Shown here: positions 6,817-15,623 of the stretch, in pieces
Layout of the letters: each line of letters starts with the position of its first letter
Numbering within the stretch: position 1 is the first letter of the stretch
From: Planctomycetaceae bacterium
GTDB taxonomy: Bacteria > Planctomycetota > Planctomycetia > Pirellulales > Thermoguttaceae
Assembly (NCBI GenBank): GCA_003561895.1
Contig: PWXP01000478.1
Location: forward strand, 1 to 34,418
DNA length: 34,418 nucleotides
Direction of reading: 5' to 3'
The notes under the pieces: model-generated
Seen by the model: only the letters and a program-made list of their open reading frames with translations
Databases searched by the model: none
Told to the model about the DNA's origin: nothing
Translations under genes and position numbers: made by a program

Positions 6817-7674
6817 ATGGCATTGCTCAACGAGTATTCCGATCCTCCGCTGCCGGCGGCAAACGCCGAATTGGAGACTGTGCTGGCCGCGTGGCACCAG
6901 GCCACGGTACGGCTGGAGCGAACGCACGAGATGCTCCGCGCCGAGGTGCACCGGCTTACCAACGAACTGGAAGTGAAGAACCGCGAGCTGGCGCGGAAGA
7001 ACCGGCTGGCCGATTTGGGCCAAATGGCCTCGCACGTGGCCCACGAAGTCCGCAATCACCTGGTGCCGGTGACGTTGTACCTGAGCCTGTTGCGACGGCG
7101 CATCGGCGAGGACCGCGGCGCGGTCGACATTGCCGACAAGATCGCCGCCGCCTTCACCGCGCTCGACGCGGTGGTGCACGACCTGCTGCACTTCACCTCC
7201 GACCAGGAACCGCGGCGGTCGCGGTTCCCGCTCGGCCGCGTGGTCGAGGAGGTGTGCGCCTCGCTGGCGCCGCAACTGGGCGCGCAGTCGATCCGCGTCG
7301 TCCTGGACATGGGGGGGGAACCGCGGGTTTGGGCCGACGAGTCGATGGTCCGCCGCGGCGTGCTGAACCTCATGCTCAACGCCGTCGACGCCATGCCCGA
7401 CGGAGGCTCGCTGGTGGTCACCACGTCGGCGAGCGAGGCGGGGGTCGAACTGGAGATTGCCGATACCGGCCCGGGGCTTTCCGACGACGCCCGCCGCCGG
7501 GCGTTCGAGCCGTTTTTCAGCACGAAGTGTGGTGGGACGGGCCTGGGCCTGGCCATCGTGCACCGGATTGCCGAGGTGCACGGGGGTACCGTTTCGGCAA
7601 TGAACTGCCCGGAGGGCGGCGCCGCGGTCACCCTCCGGTTCTCCGACCCGATCGCCATGGAGGCAGCCGCATGA
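6817..7674 (+). CDS. Soluble sensor histidine kinase, flagellar (FleS/AtoS-like)
   Basis: A 285-residue kinase without membrane segments. An N-terminal coiled coil (about 18-64) leads into the H-box [22 protein letters not shown], with the phosphorylated histidine at about residue 76. The N-box is [10 protein letters not shown] (about 183-192), G1 is DTGPGL (about 217), and the F/G2 boxes are [19 protein letters not shown]. The ATG at 6817 was chosen over an in-frame upstream extension because that part lies inside flgN. The stop overlaps the next gene's start (ATGA), a tight coupling to the sigma-54 regulator. Family precedent (FleS, FlgS) suggests it reads export or basal-body status in the cytoplasm and phosphorylates its partner. 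The signal cannot be told from sequence. Confidence 0.92.
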   Translation: MALLNEYSDPPLPAANAELETVLAAWHQATVRLERTHEMLRAEVHRLTNELEVKNRELARKNRLADLGQMASHVAHEVRNHLVPVTLYLSLLRRRIGEDRGAVDIADKIAAAFTALDAVVHDLLHFTSDQEPRRSRFPLGRVVEEVCASLAPQLGAQSIRVVLDMGGEPRVWADESMVRRGVLNLMLNAVDAMPDGGSLVVTTSASEAGVELEIADTGPGLSDDARRRAFEPFFSTKCGGTGLGLAIVHRIAEVHGGTVSAMNCPEGGAAVTLRFSDPIAMEAAA

Positions 7675-9086
7675 AGACCCCTCCGAATGGTCGTACTCCT
7701 CCCACCGAAACAACCGGCCGCGTGCTGGTGGTCGACGACCACGCCCCCGCCCGCGAGTCGATGGCCGTGGTCTTGCGCGAGGCGGGCCACGAGGTGACGT
7801 GCTGCTCCAGCGGCGCCGAGGCCCTCGCGAGCCTGGCCGAAACGGCCGTCGATTGCGTGGTGACCGACCTGCGGATGCCCGGCATGAGCGGGCTGGAGTT
7901 CATCGCCCAGATCGAGCAGCGGCGGTTGCCGGTCCAGGTGGTGATGGTCACTGCCCACGCGTCGGTGGCCTCAGCGGTCGAGGCGATGCGGCACGGCGCC
8001 TTCGACTATATCGAGAAGCCGTTCGACGTCGAGCAGCTCGAGCGGCTGGTGGGGCAGGCGATCCGCCATGGGCGGGTGTTTGCACCCGGCCGGCACGCGC
8101 GGCAGCCCGGCGCCGAGCCGCCGTTGATGGTGGGCGGCAGCCCCGCCATGCAGGCGCTGCGCGAGCGCATCGCCCGCGTGGCCCCCACGCCCGAAACCGT
8201 GCTCATCCTCGGGGAGAGCGGGACGGGCAAGGAACTGGTGGCCCGGGCCGTCCATGACGAAAGCCCGCGCGCCGCCGGCCCCCTGGTGAGCCTGAACTGC
8301 CCGGTCCTTTCCGCGCAGCTTATGGAAAGCGAGTTGTTCGGTCACGAGCGGGGCGCGTTCACCGGGGCCGAGGCCCCGCGCACCGGACGGTTCGAAATGG
8401 CCCATGGAGGAACCATCCTGCTGGACGAAGTGACTGAAATCGACCTGAATTTGCAGGCGAAGCTGCTTCGGGTGCTGCAAGAGCGGGCCTTTGAGCGGGT
8501 GGGCTCCAGCCGCACCCAGCACGTCGACGTCCGCGTGCTGGCCAGCACCAACCGCGCCCTGGACCGGGCGGTGCGCGAAGGCCGGTTCCGGGAGGACCTG
8601 TACTTCCGGCTGGCCGTCGTGCCCATTCACGTGCCGCCGCTGCGCGACCGCCGCGACGACATTCCCGCCCTGTGCGAGCACTTCTTCGCCCGCTGCGCCC
8701 AGCGTCTCGGCCGCGAACCCTGCGCGCTCGAACCGGCCGCGGTCGACCTGTTGACGCACCATCACTGGCCGGGAAACGTGCGCGAATTGGAGAACATCGC
8801 CACCCGGGCAAGCGTGCTCAACCAGGGCGGGCCGGTCACGGCCGATGAGCTGCGACGGTGGCTGATGGCCGACGCGGCGGGGGCGCCGAACCAAGACGGA
8901 AGCGACGTGCCGGTGGGCCTGAGCTTGCAGGAGATGGAACAGAAGCTGATCGAGGCCACGTTGCAGCACTTCGACGGCCACCGGCAGCGGACGGCCCGGG
9001 CGCTGGGTATCGGCGTGAGGACCCTTTCCGGCAAGCTCCGCCAATACGGCTACGCTCCCCGTGAGAAAGAAAAGGTGAGAGCGTGA
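7671..9086 (+). CDS. NtrC-type sigma-54 response regulator, flagellar (FleR/FlgR-like)
   Basis: A 471-residue, three-domain activator. The receiver spans about 17-130, with acidic pair DD at 22-23, phospho-acceptor D66 in VVTDLRMPG, and the lysine of YIEKPFD near 115. The AAA+ domain has Walker A GESGTGKE (about 181-188), the sigma-54 contact loop GAFTGA (about 227-232), Walker B GGTILLDE, and the R-finger region FREDLYFRL. The C-terminus has a Fis-type helix-turn-helix, [24 protein letters not shown] (about 436-459). All residues needed for ATP-driven open-complex formation are present. The four-base overlap with the kinase marks them as cognate partners. A sigma-54 promoter lies 109 bases downstream of its stop, before flgB, so the rod-hook genes are its obvious target. 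Confidence 0.95.
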   Translation: MKTPPNGRTPPTETTGRVLVVDDHAPARESMAVVLREAGHEVTCCSSGAEALASLAETAVDCVVTDLRMPGMSGLEFIAQIEQRRLPVQVVMVTAHASVASAVEAMRHGAFDYIEKPFDVEQLERLVGQAIRHGRVFAPGRHARQPGAEPPLMVGGSPAMQALRERIARVAPTPETVLILGESGTGKELVARAVHDESPRAAGPLVSLNCPVLSAQLMESELFGHERGAFTGAEAPRTGRFEMAHGGTILLDEVTEIDLNLQAKLLRVLQERAFERVGSSRTQHVDVRVLASTNRALDRAVREGRFREDLYFRLAVVPIHVPPLRDRRDDIPALCEHFFARCAQRLGREPCALEPAAVDLLTHHHWPGNVRELENIATRASVLNQGGPVTADELRRWLMADAAGAPNQDGSDVPVGLSLQEMEQKLIEATLQHFDGHRQRTARALGIGVRTLSGKLRQYGYAPREKEKVRA

Positions 9087-9103
9087 AGCATCGAAGCGGC
9101 ACT

Positions 9104-9141
9104 CGGCAGATTCTGCCGGAGGGAAACAGGCATTTTGTGCC
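9104..9141 (+). promoter_or_regulatory. Two GGCA-N5-TGCC palindromes, candidate activator sites
   Basis: CGGCAGATTCTGCCG (9104-9118) is a perfect 15-bp palindrome. GGCATTTTGTGCC (9129-9141) repeats the same GGCA-N5-TGCC frame, 24 bases further on. Their centres lie near -110 and -86 relative to the transcription start expected from the sigma-54 promoter. That is the usual place for binding sites of NtrC-type activators. No binding data are available, so the assignment is inferred. Confidence 0.5.
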
Positions 9142-9194
9142 GTTCGCAGCACCGGACCCCGGCTCTTCCCCGCCGCGCACCCGGCGTGCCGCAA

Positions 9195-9210
9195 CGGCAC
9201 GCGGGTTGCA
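9195..9210 (+). promoter_or_regulatory. Sigma-54 promoter for the flgB operon
   Basis: CGGCACGCGGGTTGCA fits the sigma-54 consensus (T)GGCACG-N4-TTGCA at every position except the first. The invariant GG (9196-9197) and GC (9208-9209) are exactly 10 bases apart. The start of transcription is expected near 9221, leaving a leader of about 35 bases before flgB. An 8-bp inverted repeat (GCGTGCCG/CGGCACGC, 9184-9202) overlaps the -24 element. Confidence 0.85.
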
Positions 9211-9255
9211 CGTGCGCCCCTCGGCCCGCAGAGGGCTGCCACCGCAGGGACCGCC

Positions 9256-9669
9256 ATGCTGAGTAACCTGTTTAGCGCGACTACGATCCCGGTCCTCGAG
9301 GAAGTTGCCAAGTTTTCCCAACTTCGGCACACGACCCTGGCGGGCAACATTGCCAACCTGGATACGCCCGGCTACCAGTTCCGCGACCTGTCGGTGGACG
9401 ATTTCCAGTCGCGGTTGCAGGAAGCAGTCGAGTTGCGCCGCCAGCCGCCGGACCCTTACCGCTCCGGCCGATACGCGAGGCACCGGGAGCCGTTGCAGGC
9501 CGCGCCGGCGGAGAAGCCGCACACCATCCTGTACCACGACAAGAGCAACGTGGAACTGGAACAGCAGGTGTCCGAGATGGTGAAGAACCACATGCAGCAC
9601 AACCTCGCCTTGACGGTGATGAACCAGCAGTTTCGATTATTGACCACGGCCATTTCCGGCCGTTTGTAA
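9256..9669 (+). CDS. flgB: Flagellar basal-body rod protein FlgB
   Basis: 137 residues, standard for the proximal rod protein that is exported through the type III gate and stacks on the MS ring. The N-terminal block TTLAGNIANLDTPGYQFRDLSVDDF (about 26-50) is the ANxxTPGYK-type rod signature. The C-terminal helix EQQVSEMVKNHMQHNLALTVMNQQFRLLTTAISGRL is typical of FlgB. It is the first gene behind the sigma-54 promoter, and flgC follows after 21 bases. Confidence 0.97.
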   Translation: MLSNLFSATTIPVLEEVAKFSQLRHTTLAGNIANLDTPGYQFRDLSVDDFQSRLQEAVELRRQPPDPYRSGRYARHREPLQAAPAEKPHTILYHDKSNVELEQQVSEMVKNHMQHNLALTVMNQQFRLLTTAISGRL

Positions 9670-9690
9670 GCAGGATCGAGGAGTCCATCC

Positions 9691-10110
9691 ATGTTTTCCG
9701 CGTTCGACATCAGTGCAAGCGGGCTGGCGGCTCAGCGGATTCGCATGAACGCGCAGTCGAGCAATATCGCCAACATATCGACCACGCACAACGAGCGCGG
9801 CGAGCCGGAACCGTACCGCCCGCGGTTCGTCGTGTTCCAGACCGACGAGGGCGTGGGGTCGCACGGGGCGTCGGGCGTTCGGGTGGCGTCGGTCGAGGTG
9901 GCCGACGTCGAGCCGATCTGGCGGTACGATCCGCATCATCCCGACGCGGCGACCGAAGGCCCCCACGCCGGCTACGTCGCCTACCCGAACGTCAACATGA
10001 TGACCGAGTTCACCGACGCCCTGGAGGCGGCCCGGGCGTACGAGGCCAACTTGGGCGTGATCGACATCACCAAAGACATGCAGAACCAGACGCTGCGAAT
10101 CCTGGCTTAA
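9691..10110 (+). CDS. flgC: Flagellar basal-body rod protein FlgC
   Basis: 139 residues, the usual FlgC size. It begins FSAFDISASGLAAQRIRMNAQSSNIANIST, the rod-family N-terminal helix, then a short beta region (YRPRFVVFQ). The C-terminal part has NVNMMTEFTDALEAARAYEANLGVIDITKDM, matching the family's NVD-V-EM--M--ASRAYEAN pattern with E to T and S to A changes. GAGGAG lies 8 bases before the ATG. It forms the proximal rod with FlgB, FlgF and FliE. Confidence 0.97.
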   Translation: MFSAFDISASGLAAQRIRMNAQSSNIANISTTHNERGEPEPYRPRFVVFQTDEGVGSHGASGVRVASVEVADVEPIWRYDPHHPDAATEGPHAGYVAYPNVNMMTEFTDALEAARAYEANLGVIDITKDMQNQTLRILA

Positions 10111-10131
10111 CCCCTTTGCCGAGAGGCTGCC

Positions 10132-10434
10132 ATGAATCCGATTGGAGGCATTTCGCCGCTCCCACCGTCAGTTGCCGCGCCGCCGGGCGGTCCGGGAGCC
10201 GTCGCCGGCGGCGGCAAACCGTTCGAGCAGTTCCTGCTGGATTCGATCCACCAGGTCAACGCCATGCAGCAGGACGCCGACCGGGCCGTCGAAAGCCTGT
10301 TCACCGGCGGGGAGGCGAATCCGGCCGAAGTGCTCACTGCCGTACAGAAGGCCGACGTGGCCTTCCGCATGATGCTCCAGGTGCGCAACAAGATGGTGCA
10401 GGCGTTCGAAGAGATTCAGAACCTCCGGATTTGA
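10132..10434 (+). CDS. fliE: Flagellar hook-basal body protein FliE
   Basis: A 100-residue adaptor that joins the MS ring/export gate to the rod. The N-terminal 35 residues are P/G-rich and poorly conserved. The conserved part is FEQFLLDSIHQVNAMQQDADRAVESLFTG, then EVLTAVQKADVAFRMMLQVRNKMVQAFEEIQNLRI, closely following the family's ...A-VAF-ML-VRNK-V-AY-EI--M-I ending. It sits between flgC and fliF with gaps of 21 and 16 bases, the classic order. Confidence 0.96.
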   Translation: MNPIGGISPLPPSVAAPPGGPGAVAGGGKPFEQFLLDSIHQVNAMQQDADRAVESLFTGGEANPAEVLTAVQKADVAFRMMLQVRNKMVQAFEEIQNLRI

Positions 10435-10450
10435 TTGCTAGGGCCGTGCC

Positions 10451-12097
10451 ATGGATTTCCTGAACCAAGCCTTCGCCCAGGTTGCCGACCTGTTCCGGTC
10501 GATGTCGCCCGGCGCCCGCATTACGGCGGGACTGCTGCTGGCGGTGTTGGTGGCGAGTTTGGGATTACTGTTCACTTATCCGGGTTCCGGGCCGGACGTC
10601 GACCTGTTCAGCGGAACGTCCGTTTCGCCCTCCCAGGTGACCCAGATTCAAGCGGCATTTGCCAAGAGAGGGCTGAACACGTATGAGATCGAGGGCAGCC
10701 GGATTCGGGTTCCCCGCGGCCAGCGCGACGTATACCTGGCCGCCGTGGCGGAGGCGCGGGCGCTGCCCCCCGACTTCGAGTCGGCCTTCGACACCGCTCT
10801 GGAGGGCAGCAGCGTGTTCGCCTCGCGCGAGGAGCGGCAGATGCGGCTGAAGCTGGCCAAGCAGAAGACGCTCGGCCTGATCATCAGCCAGATGACCGGC
10901 ATCGAGAGCGCCTCGGTCATCTACGACGTCGAGGAAAACCGGCACGCCTTCAACCGGCAGCGCACCACGACGGCCACGGCGGCCGTGCGGCCCATGGGCA
11001 ATGAGCAGCTTGCCGAATCGCAGGTGGCATCGATCCGATCGCTGGTGGCGGGGTCCATTGCGGGTCTTCGGCCGAACCAAGTGACCGTAGCCGACCTAAA
11101 CGGTCCCACCTGGCACGCCAACCCGGAGGGAGGGGGGACCGCCGTCGAAGACCCCTATATCGCGCGCAAGCGAATGTACGAGCAGGAGTGGGAGGCGAAA
11201 ATACTCAACGCGCTTGCGTATGTGCCGGGCATCCGAGTGACGCCGAATGTGGAATTGGACCGCGAGCGAGAGCGGACGGAATTCATCCGAGAGCACCACC
11301 CCAAGACGACCATCATCGAGGAGCAGGAGCAGTTCAAGACGCGGGTTCGCGAGGGCACGGGGTCCGGCGGGCCGCCGGGCTACCGGGCTCAGCAGAACAC
11401 CCCCGCCGAGTTGACTCCCGCCCGCAGCGGCGGTACCCGCGAGGAAGAAGAAGATTCCACCCGGCAAATGCGGGCGCTGGCCTCGGGGGCCGAACAGCAG
11501 CGGGTGAGCGTGGGACTGACGCCGCAGCGGGTGAGCGTATCGGTGGCCATTCCCAGCGGTTACTTTGAAAAGATATGGGGCGAGCGGAACCAGACCGCCG
11601 GCGCGGCGGAAGGGCCCGAGGCGGCGCAGCTCGAGCAAATTCGCACCGAAGAGACCAGCCAGATCCGGCGGCTGGTGGCCAACCTGCTGCCGCCCACCGA
11701 AGGCGTGGAAGACCGCACCGAACTGGTCGAGATCATGACGTTCCAGGGATTTACCCCGGAGGAATTGCACGGTCCCACGTACAGCGAGCAAGCGCTCACC
11801 TGGCTCGCCCGGCACTGGAGCACCCTGGGCATGCTCCTGGTGGCGGCATTCAGCCTGGTGGTCCTGCGTTCGATGGTCCTCGCAGCGCCGACGGAGAAGC
11901 GGTCGCCGGAGTTGTTCCGTCCGGATGGCGCCGAGGCCCACGCCTCGGATCGGGAAGCGGCGGCGTCAGCGGCCAAGGAGATGGCGGGTTTTCATCGGGC
12001 GGGCCGTTCGTTACGCGACGAGCTTTCGGAAATGGTCCAGGAAGACCCCGGCGCCGCGGCCAATATCCTAAAATCGTGGATCGGCCAATCCGGCTAG
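10451..12097 (+). CDS. fliF: Flagellar MS-ring protein FliF
   Basis: A 548-residue inner-membrane ring protein. Transmembrane segments lie at about 25-43 (GLLLAVLVASLGLLFTYPG) and 456-474 (LGMLLVAAFSLVVLRSMVL). Between them are the ring-building motifs, including LYAAVAEA-like LAAVAEARALP, then REERQMRLKLAKQKTLGLIISQM and IESASVIYDV. The periplasmic collar region is charged and likely disordered (about 300-345). The cytoplasmic tail ends SLRDELSEMVQEDPGAAANILKSWIG, the usual FliG-binding helix. At 548 residues it matches common FliF lengths. A 72-base gap separates it from fliG, with no repeat or promoter that I could identify. Confidence 0.96.
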   Translation: MDFLNQAFAQVADLFRSMSPGARITAGLLLAVLVASLGLLFTYPGSGPDVDLFSGTSVSPSQVTQIQAAFAKRGLNTYEIEGSRIRVPRGQRDVYLAAVAEARALPPDFESAFDTALEGSSVFASREERQMRLKLAKQKTLGLIISQMTGIESASVIYDVEENRHAFNRQRTTTATAAVRPMGNEQLAESQVASIRSLVAGSIAGLRPNQVTVADLNGPTWHANPEGGGTAVEDPYIARKRMYEQEWEAKILNALAYVPGIRVTPNVELDRERERTEFIREHHPKTTIIEEQEQFKTRVREGTGSGGPPGYRAQQNTPAELTPARSGGTREEEEDSTRQMRALASGAEQQRVSVGLTPQRVSVSVAIPSGYFEKIWGERNQTAGAAEGPEAAQLEQIRTEETSQIRRLVANLLPPTEGVEDRTELVEIMTFQGFTPEELHGPTYSEQALTWLARHWSTLGMLLVAAFSLVVLRSMVLAAPTEKRSPELFRPDGAEAHASDREAAASAAKEMAGFHRAGRSLRDELSEMVQEDPGAAANILKSWIGQSG

Positions 12098-12169
12098 CCC
12101 CACTGGCCCGCCCACGGACATCCCCCACGGCGGCAACGCACGGTATCGACACGAACCTGAGGCAACCCC

Positions 12170-13177
12170 ATGAACGCAACGGACCCCGGAATTCGGAAGG
12201 CGGCAGTGTTTATCGCGGCGCTGGATTGCCCGGCAGCCGACGCGCTGCTCGACCGCTTGCCGGACGCGCAGGCGCGGCGCGTGCGTGACGCCGTGGTGGC
12301 GCTGCGCGAGGTCGGCGCGGGAGAGCAACGGCGCGTGCGCGACGAGTTCCTGCGCGAGCGGTCTGTGGCGCCCCCGGCGGACGCGGGCGGCATCGAGTTG
12401 GACGGCGGCCCGGCGGGCGCGGATGCCGGCACCCGATCGAACCCCGCGCGGGGTTGCGAAGCGGAGACAGACGGGAACAGGCCCCCGTTTGCGTTCCTTT
12501 CCGAGGCGGCCGGAGGCGACCTGGCCAAGGCCCTGCAGAGCGAACGCCCCCAGACCATCGCCCTGGTGTTGGCACACCTTCCGCCGCACCGGGCCAGCGA
12601 GGTTCTCGCCCGGCTCGACCCGGCGGGACAGGCCGAGGTGATTCGCCGGCTTGCCAACTTCGAGGAGGCTGATCCGGGCATCGTGCGCGAGGTCGAGCAG
12701 ACGCTCCAGAGCCGTGTGGCCCGGCAGTGGGGCATCCGGCCGAACCGCGTGGTCGGCATGAAGGCGGTACAGGAAATCCTCGAGGTCGGCGAACCCGGTC
12801 TCGGCCGTACGATCGCCGAGACGTTGGGGACCGGCGGTAAAGGCCGGCCCGAGCGGGCAGCGGAACCGGCCCTTCGGTTTGAGGAATTGCCGCGGCTCGA
12901 CTCGGGCAGCCTGGCCGGCCTGTTCCGCACCGCCGGAGGGCCGTTGGCCGCCACAGCGTTGCTGGGCGCTCCGGCGGCTCTGGTGCGGCGCGTGCTCGAC
13001 GGCCTCCCGCGCGAGCATTCGCGGTGGTTACGGCGGACACTCGATGAACCCGGCCCCGTCCGGTTGCGCGACGTCGAGGAGGCCCGGCGCCGTATCGCGC
13101 AGCTCGCGACGGAGCTTCAGCGGGAAGGGCGCCTTGAGGTCGGACCGGCGGAATCGCGCATGGCTTTGACCGGCTGA
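12170..13177 (+). CDS. fliG: Flagellar motor switch protein FliG
   Basis: 335 residues. The middle domain is well kept: LQSERPQTIALVLAHLPPHRASEVLARLDPAGQAEVIRRLANFE (about 122-165) carries the family's EHPQ-IA-ILS-L segment. The C-terminus ends GPVRLRDVEEARRRIAQLATELQREGRLEV, the usual last helix. FliG sits on FliF at the cytoplasmic face and receives torque from MotA. Two things differ. The N-terminal domain is short and followed by a G/A/P-rich linker (about 65-105). The torque segment, normally FEDI--LDD-SIQ--LRE, reads FEELPRLDSGSLAGLFRTAGG, so the charged pair and its neighbours are largely replaced. The identity is secure from flanking motifs and gene order. Confidence 0.93.
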   Translation: MNATDPGIRKAAVFIAALDCPAADALLDRLPDAQARRVRDAVVALREVGAGEQRRVRDEFLRERSVAPPADAGGIELDGGPAGADAGTRSNPARGCEAETDGNRPPFAFLSEAAGGDLAKALQSERPQTIALVLAHLPPHRASEVLARLDPAGQAEVIRRLANFEEADPGIVREVEQTLQSRVARQWGIRPNRVVGMKAVQEILEVGEPGLGRTIAETLGTGGKGRPERAAEPALRFEELPRLDSGSLAGLFRTAGGPLAATALLGAPAALVRRVLDGLPREHSRWLRRTLDEPGPVRLRDVEEARRRIAQLATELQREGRLEVGPAESRMALTG

Positions 13178-13190
13178 GAAAGGAATCCCC

Positions 13191-13832
13191 ATGGCAAGCA
13201 TCATTCGAGCTACCGAGCAAAGCGACGCCACGCGGCATGTGCCCTTTAACTTCGAGGACATGACCGCCCGTGCGAACGAGTACCTCGACGGCATCCGCGG
13301 CGAGGCCCGGAAGATTGTTGGCCGGGCGCAGCAGGAGGCCGTGGCCGTCAAGCAGCAGGCGCAAGCCGAGGGCTACCGGGCGGGGCAACAGCAGGTGAGG
13401 GAGATTGTCCGCAACGAAATGGGCTCCGTCCTCCCGGCGCTTCGGCAAGCGGTGCAGGACGTGCAGCACGCCAAACAGGCATGGCTCGTACACTGGGAGG
13501 GTGCGGCCGTCCGGGTTGCCGCGGCGATTGCGAGCCGCATTGTGCGGCGCGAGGTTACCGACACGGCGGCGTTCGCCGCGGGGCAGTTGCGAGAGGCCCT
13601 CGAGCTGGCCGCCGGCGCCTCGCACCTGCGCATCCGGTTGAACCCGGACGACTACGCAGCTATGGACGGCCAGGCCGACGTGCTGGCGAAGGAACTGACC
13701 CCCCTGGCTACCGCCGAGGTGGTTCCCGACCCCGACATCACCTCCGGCGGCTGCCGCGTCGAGACCAGTTTCGGCGTGATCGACCAGCAGATCGAATCGC
13801 AGCTTGCCCGGCTCCAAGAGGAACTGACCTGA
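13191..13832 (+). CDS. fliH: Flagellar assembly protein FliH
   Basis: 213 residues. It opens with a strand (ASIIRATEQ), then a long A/Q/E-rich helix (about 35-105) of the AxxxGxxxG style seen in FliH/YscL (AEGYRAGQQQ). The C-terminal domain holds VRVAAAIASRIVRREV and LRIRLNPDDYAAMDG, then TSGGCRVETSFGVIDQQIESQLARL, the SGGC-VET--G-ID motif that identifies the family. FliH regulates the FliI ATPase and tethers it to the C ring. It lies 13 bases from both fliG and fliI. Confidence 0.95.
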   Translation: MASIIRATEQSDATRHVPFNFEDMTARANEYLDGIRGEARKIVGRAQQEAVAVKQQAQAEGYRAGQQQVREIVRNEMGSVLPALRQAVQDVQHAKQAWLVHWEGAAVRVAAAIASRIVRREVTDTAAFAAGQLREALELAAGASHLRIRLNPDDYAAMDGQADVLAKELTPLATAEVVPDPDITSGGCRVETSFGVIDQQIESQLARLQEELT

Positions 13833-13845
13833 TCCGGCCTTACCC

Positions 13846-15171
13846 ATGCTCGACGTGACCGAACAACTCGAACGCGCCATGCCCACCGCGCTGAGCGGCA
13901 CGGTGGTGCGCACCGTGGGGACGACGGTCTCCGTCGCCGGGCTCCCGGCGCCGGTGGGCGCCGTCGTGGAGATTGAGCGGGCGCCCGGCGAATTGCTCGA
14001 CGCGGAAGTGATCGGCTTCAAGGACCACCTGACCCTGCTCTCGCCGTTCCGCGAGCCGGCCGGCGTGCGGCACGGCCACCGGGCGCGGCTGCGGCGGACC
14101 GCCCGGTGGCTTCGCGTGGGCGATGCCATGCTTGGCCGGGTGTTCGACGCCTCGGGGCAGGCGGTCGACGGCAAACCGCAGCCGGTGCTCCCGCACCGGG
14201 CGGCATTCCACGCGGCCCCGCCGCGTCCGTGCAGCCGGCCCCGCATCGGCACTCCCCTTTCCACCGGCGTACGTTCCATCGACGGCCTGCTCACCTGCGG
14301 CAAGGGACAGCGCATGGGCATCTTCTCCGGCTCCGGCGTGGGCAAGAGCGTTTTGCTGGGCATGATGTCGCGCTATACGGCCGCTGAGGTGATCGTTACC
14401 GCCTTGATCGGCGAACGCGGACGCGAGGTCAACGAGTTCATCGAACGCGACTTAGGGCCCAAGGGACTGGCCAAAAGCGTCGTCGTCGTCGCCGGCAGCG
14501 ACGAACCCGCCCTCGTTCGCGTGCAGGCCGCCGCCACGGCCACCGCGATCGCCGAGTTCTTCCGCGACCAGAGCAAGGACGTACTCCTGCTGATGGACTC
14601 GCTCACGCGCTTCGCCCTGGCCCAGCGCGAGATCGGCCTGGCCGCCGGCGAACCGCCCACCACGCGCGGGTACACCCCCTCCGTGTTCGCCTCGCTGCCG
14701 AAGCTTCTCGAGCGGGCCGGCCGCAGCCCGCGGGGAAGCATCACCGCCTTTTACACCGTGCTGGTCGAGGCCGACGACCCGAACGAGCCGGTCAGCGATG
14801 CGGTGCGCGGCCTGCTGGACGGCCACACGTGGCTCTCGCGCCGGCTGGCCGCGCAGGGGCACTATCCGGCGGTCGACGTGCTCAAGAGCCTCAGCCGTCT
14901 CATGCCGGAGGTGGCCGATGAGGAACACCGCGCGGCGGCCGTCGCGGTGCGGGAATTGCTCGCGGCGTATCGCGACCACGAAGACCTGATTTCCATCGGC
15001 GCCTACCGCCGCGGGAGCAACCCGCGGGTCGACGCCGCCACCGACCTGCTCGACGACATCCGCGGTTTCCTCCGGCAGCCGGTGGACCGGCCGGCCACCC
15101 TGGAGGAGGCGCGGGAGGGTCTGTTGCGCATTTGCCAAAAGAACCCACAGCAAAACACACAGCCGAAGTAA
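13846..15171 (+). CDS. fliI: Flagellum-specific export ATPase FliI
   Basis: A 441-residue rotary-type ATPase that energises type III export of rod, hook and filament subunits. Walker A is GSGVGKS (about 162-168); Walker B and its follow-on are VLLLMDSLTRFALAQREIGLAAGEPP (about 246-271). The type III ATPase signature YTPSVFASLPKLLERAGR is complete, and EADDPNEPVSDAVRGLLDGH contains the usual DD-x-x-P-x-x-D stretch. The length agrees with FliI. Its TAA stop overlaps the fliJ ATG by one base. Confidence 0.98.
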   Translation: MLDVTEQLERAMPTALSGTVVRTVGTTVSVAGLPAPVGAVVEIERAPGELLDAEVIGFKDHLTLLSPFREPAGVRHGHRARLRRTARWLRVGDAMLGRVFDASGQAVDGKPQPVLPHRAAFHAAPPRPCSRPRIGTPLSTGVRSIDGLLTCGKGQRMGIFSGSGVGKSVLLGMMSRYTAAEVIVTALIGERGREVNEFIERDLGPKGLAKSVVVVAGSDEPALVRVQAAATATAIAEFFRDQSKDVLLLMDSLTRFALAQREIGLAAGEPPTTRGYTPSVFASLPKLLERAGRSPRGSITAFYTVLVEADDPNEPVSDAVRGLLDGHTWLSRRLAAQGHYPAVDVLKSLSRLMPEVADEEHRAAAVAVRELLAAYRDHEDLISIGAYRRGSNPRVDAATDLLDDIRGFLRQPVDRPATLEEAREGLLRICQKNPQQNTQPK

Positions 15172-15623
15172 TGGCCAAGTTCCGCTTCCGATTGGCGACC
15201 TTGCTGCGACTCGGCGAATCGGTGCGCGACGAGCGGCGCGCCCGGCTTGCCGAGGCGTACCGGGCCGATGAGCTGCTCGAACAGCACGAAGCCGCGCTGG
15301 CCGAGGAGTTGGCCTCGCTCCGCACCGCCTGCCGCAGCACCGTCATGCCCGGAAGCGTCAACCTCGACCGGATGGTCGAGACCCAGCGATACGAACTCGT
15401 GCTCCGCGCCCAACAGAAGCACTTCGCCCAGCAGCGGGAAGCGGTTGCCGGCGAAATCGAGCGCCGCCGCGAGGCCCTGATGGCCGCCAACCGGGAGGTG
15501 CGGGTGTTGGAGAAGCTGCGCGAGCGGCAGGAGCAGCGGCACCGGCACGAGGAGGCGCGGCGCGACCTCCGGCAGCTTGACGAAGCCACCGCCGCGCGGG
15601 CCGGCCGCGGGGAGGAGCAGTGA
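15171..15623 (+). CDS. fliJ: Flagellar export chaperone/stalk protein FliJ
   Basis: 150 residues, a two-helix coiled coil throughout. It starts MAKFRFRLATLLRLGESVRDERRARLAEA, which matches the FliJ opening (F-F-L--LL-lRe--e----L), and the second half is very rich in R, E and Q. FliJ is the central stalk inside the FliI hexamer. The start at 15171, overlapping the fliI stop, gives the canonical N-terminus; the longer open frame inside fliI was discarded. Confidence 0.92.
   Translation: MAKFRFRLATLLRLGESVRDERRARLAEAYRADELLEQHEAALAEELASLRTACRSTVMPGSVNLDRMVETQRYELVLRAQQKHFAQQREAVAGEIERRREALMAANREVRVLEKLRERQEQRHRHEEARRDLRQLDEATAARAGRGEEQ

Noticed and set aside
12210-14363. A 717-codon open frame on the minus strand across fliG, fliH and fliI
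   Set aside because: It lies wholly opposite well-recognised genes, is R/P-rich without protein pattern, and arises from GC-rich codon bias.
15132-15170. A longer FliJ beginning inside fliI
   Set aside because: The extra 13 residues overlap fliI; the ATG at 15171 gives the family's normal N-terminus.
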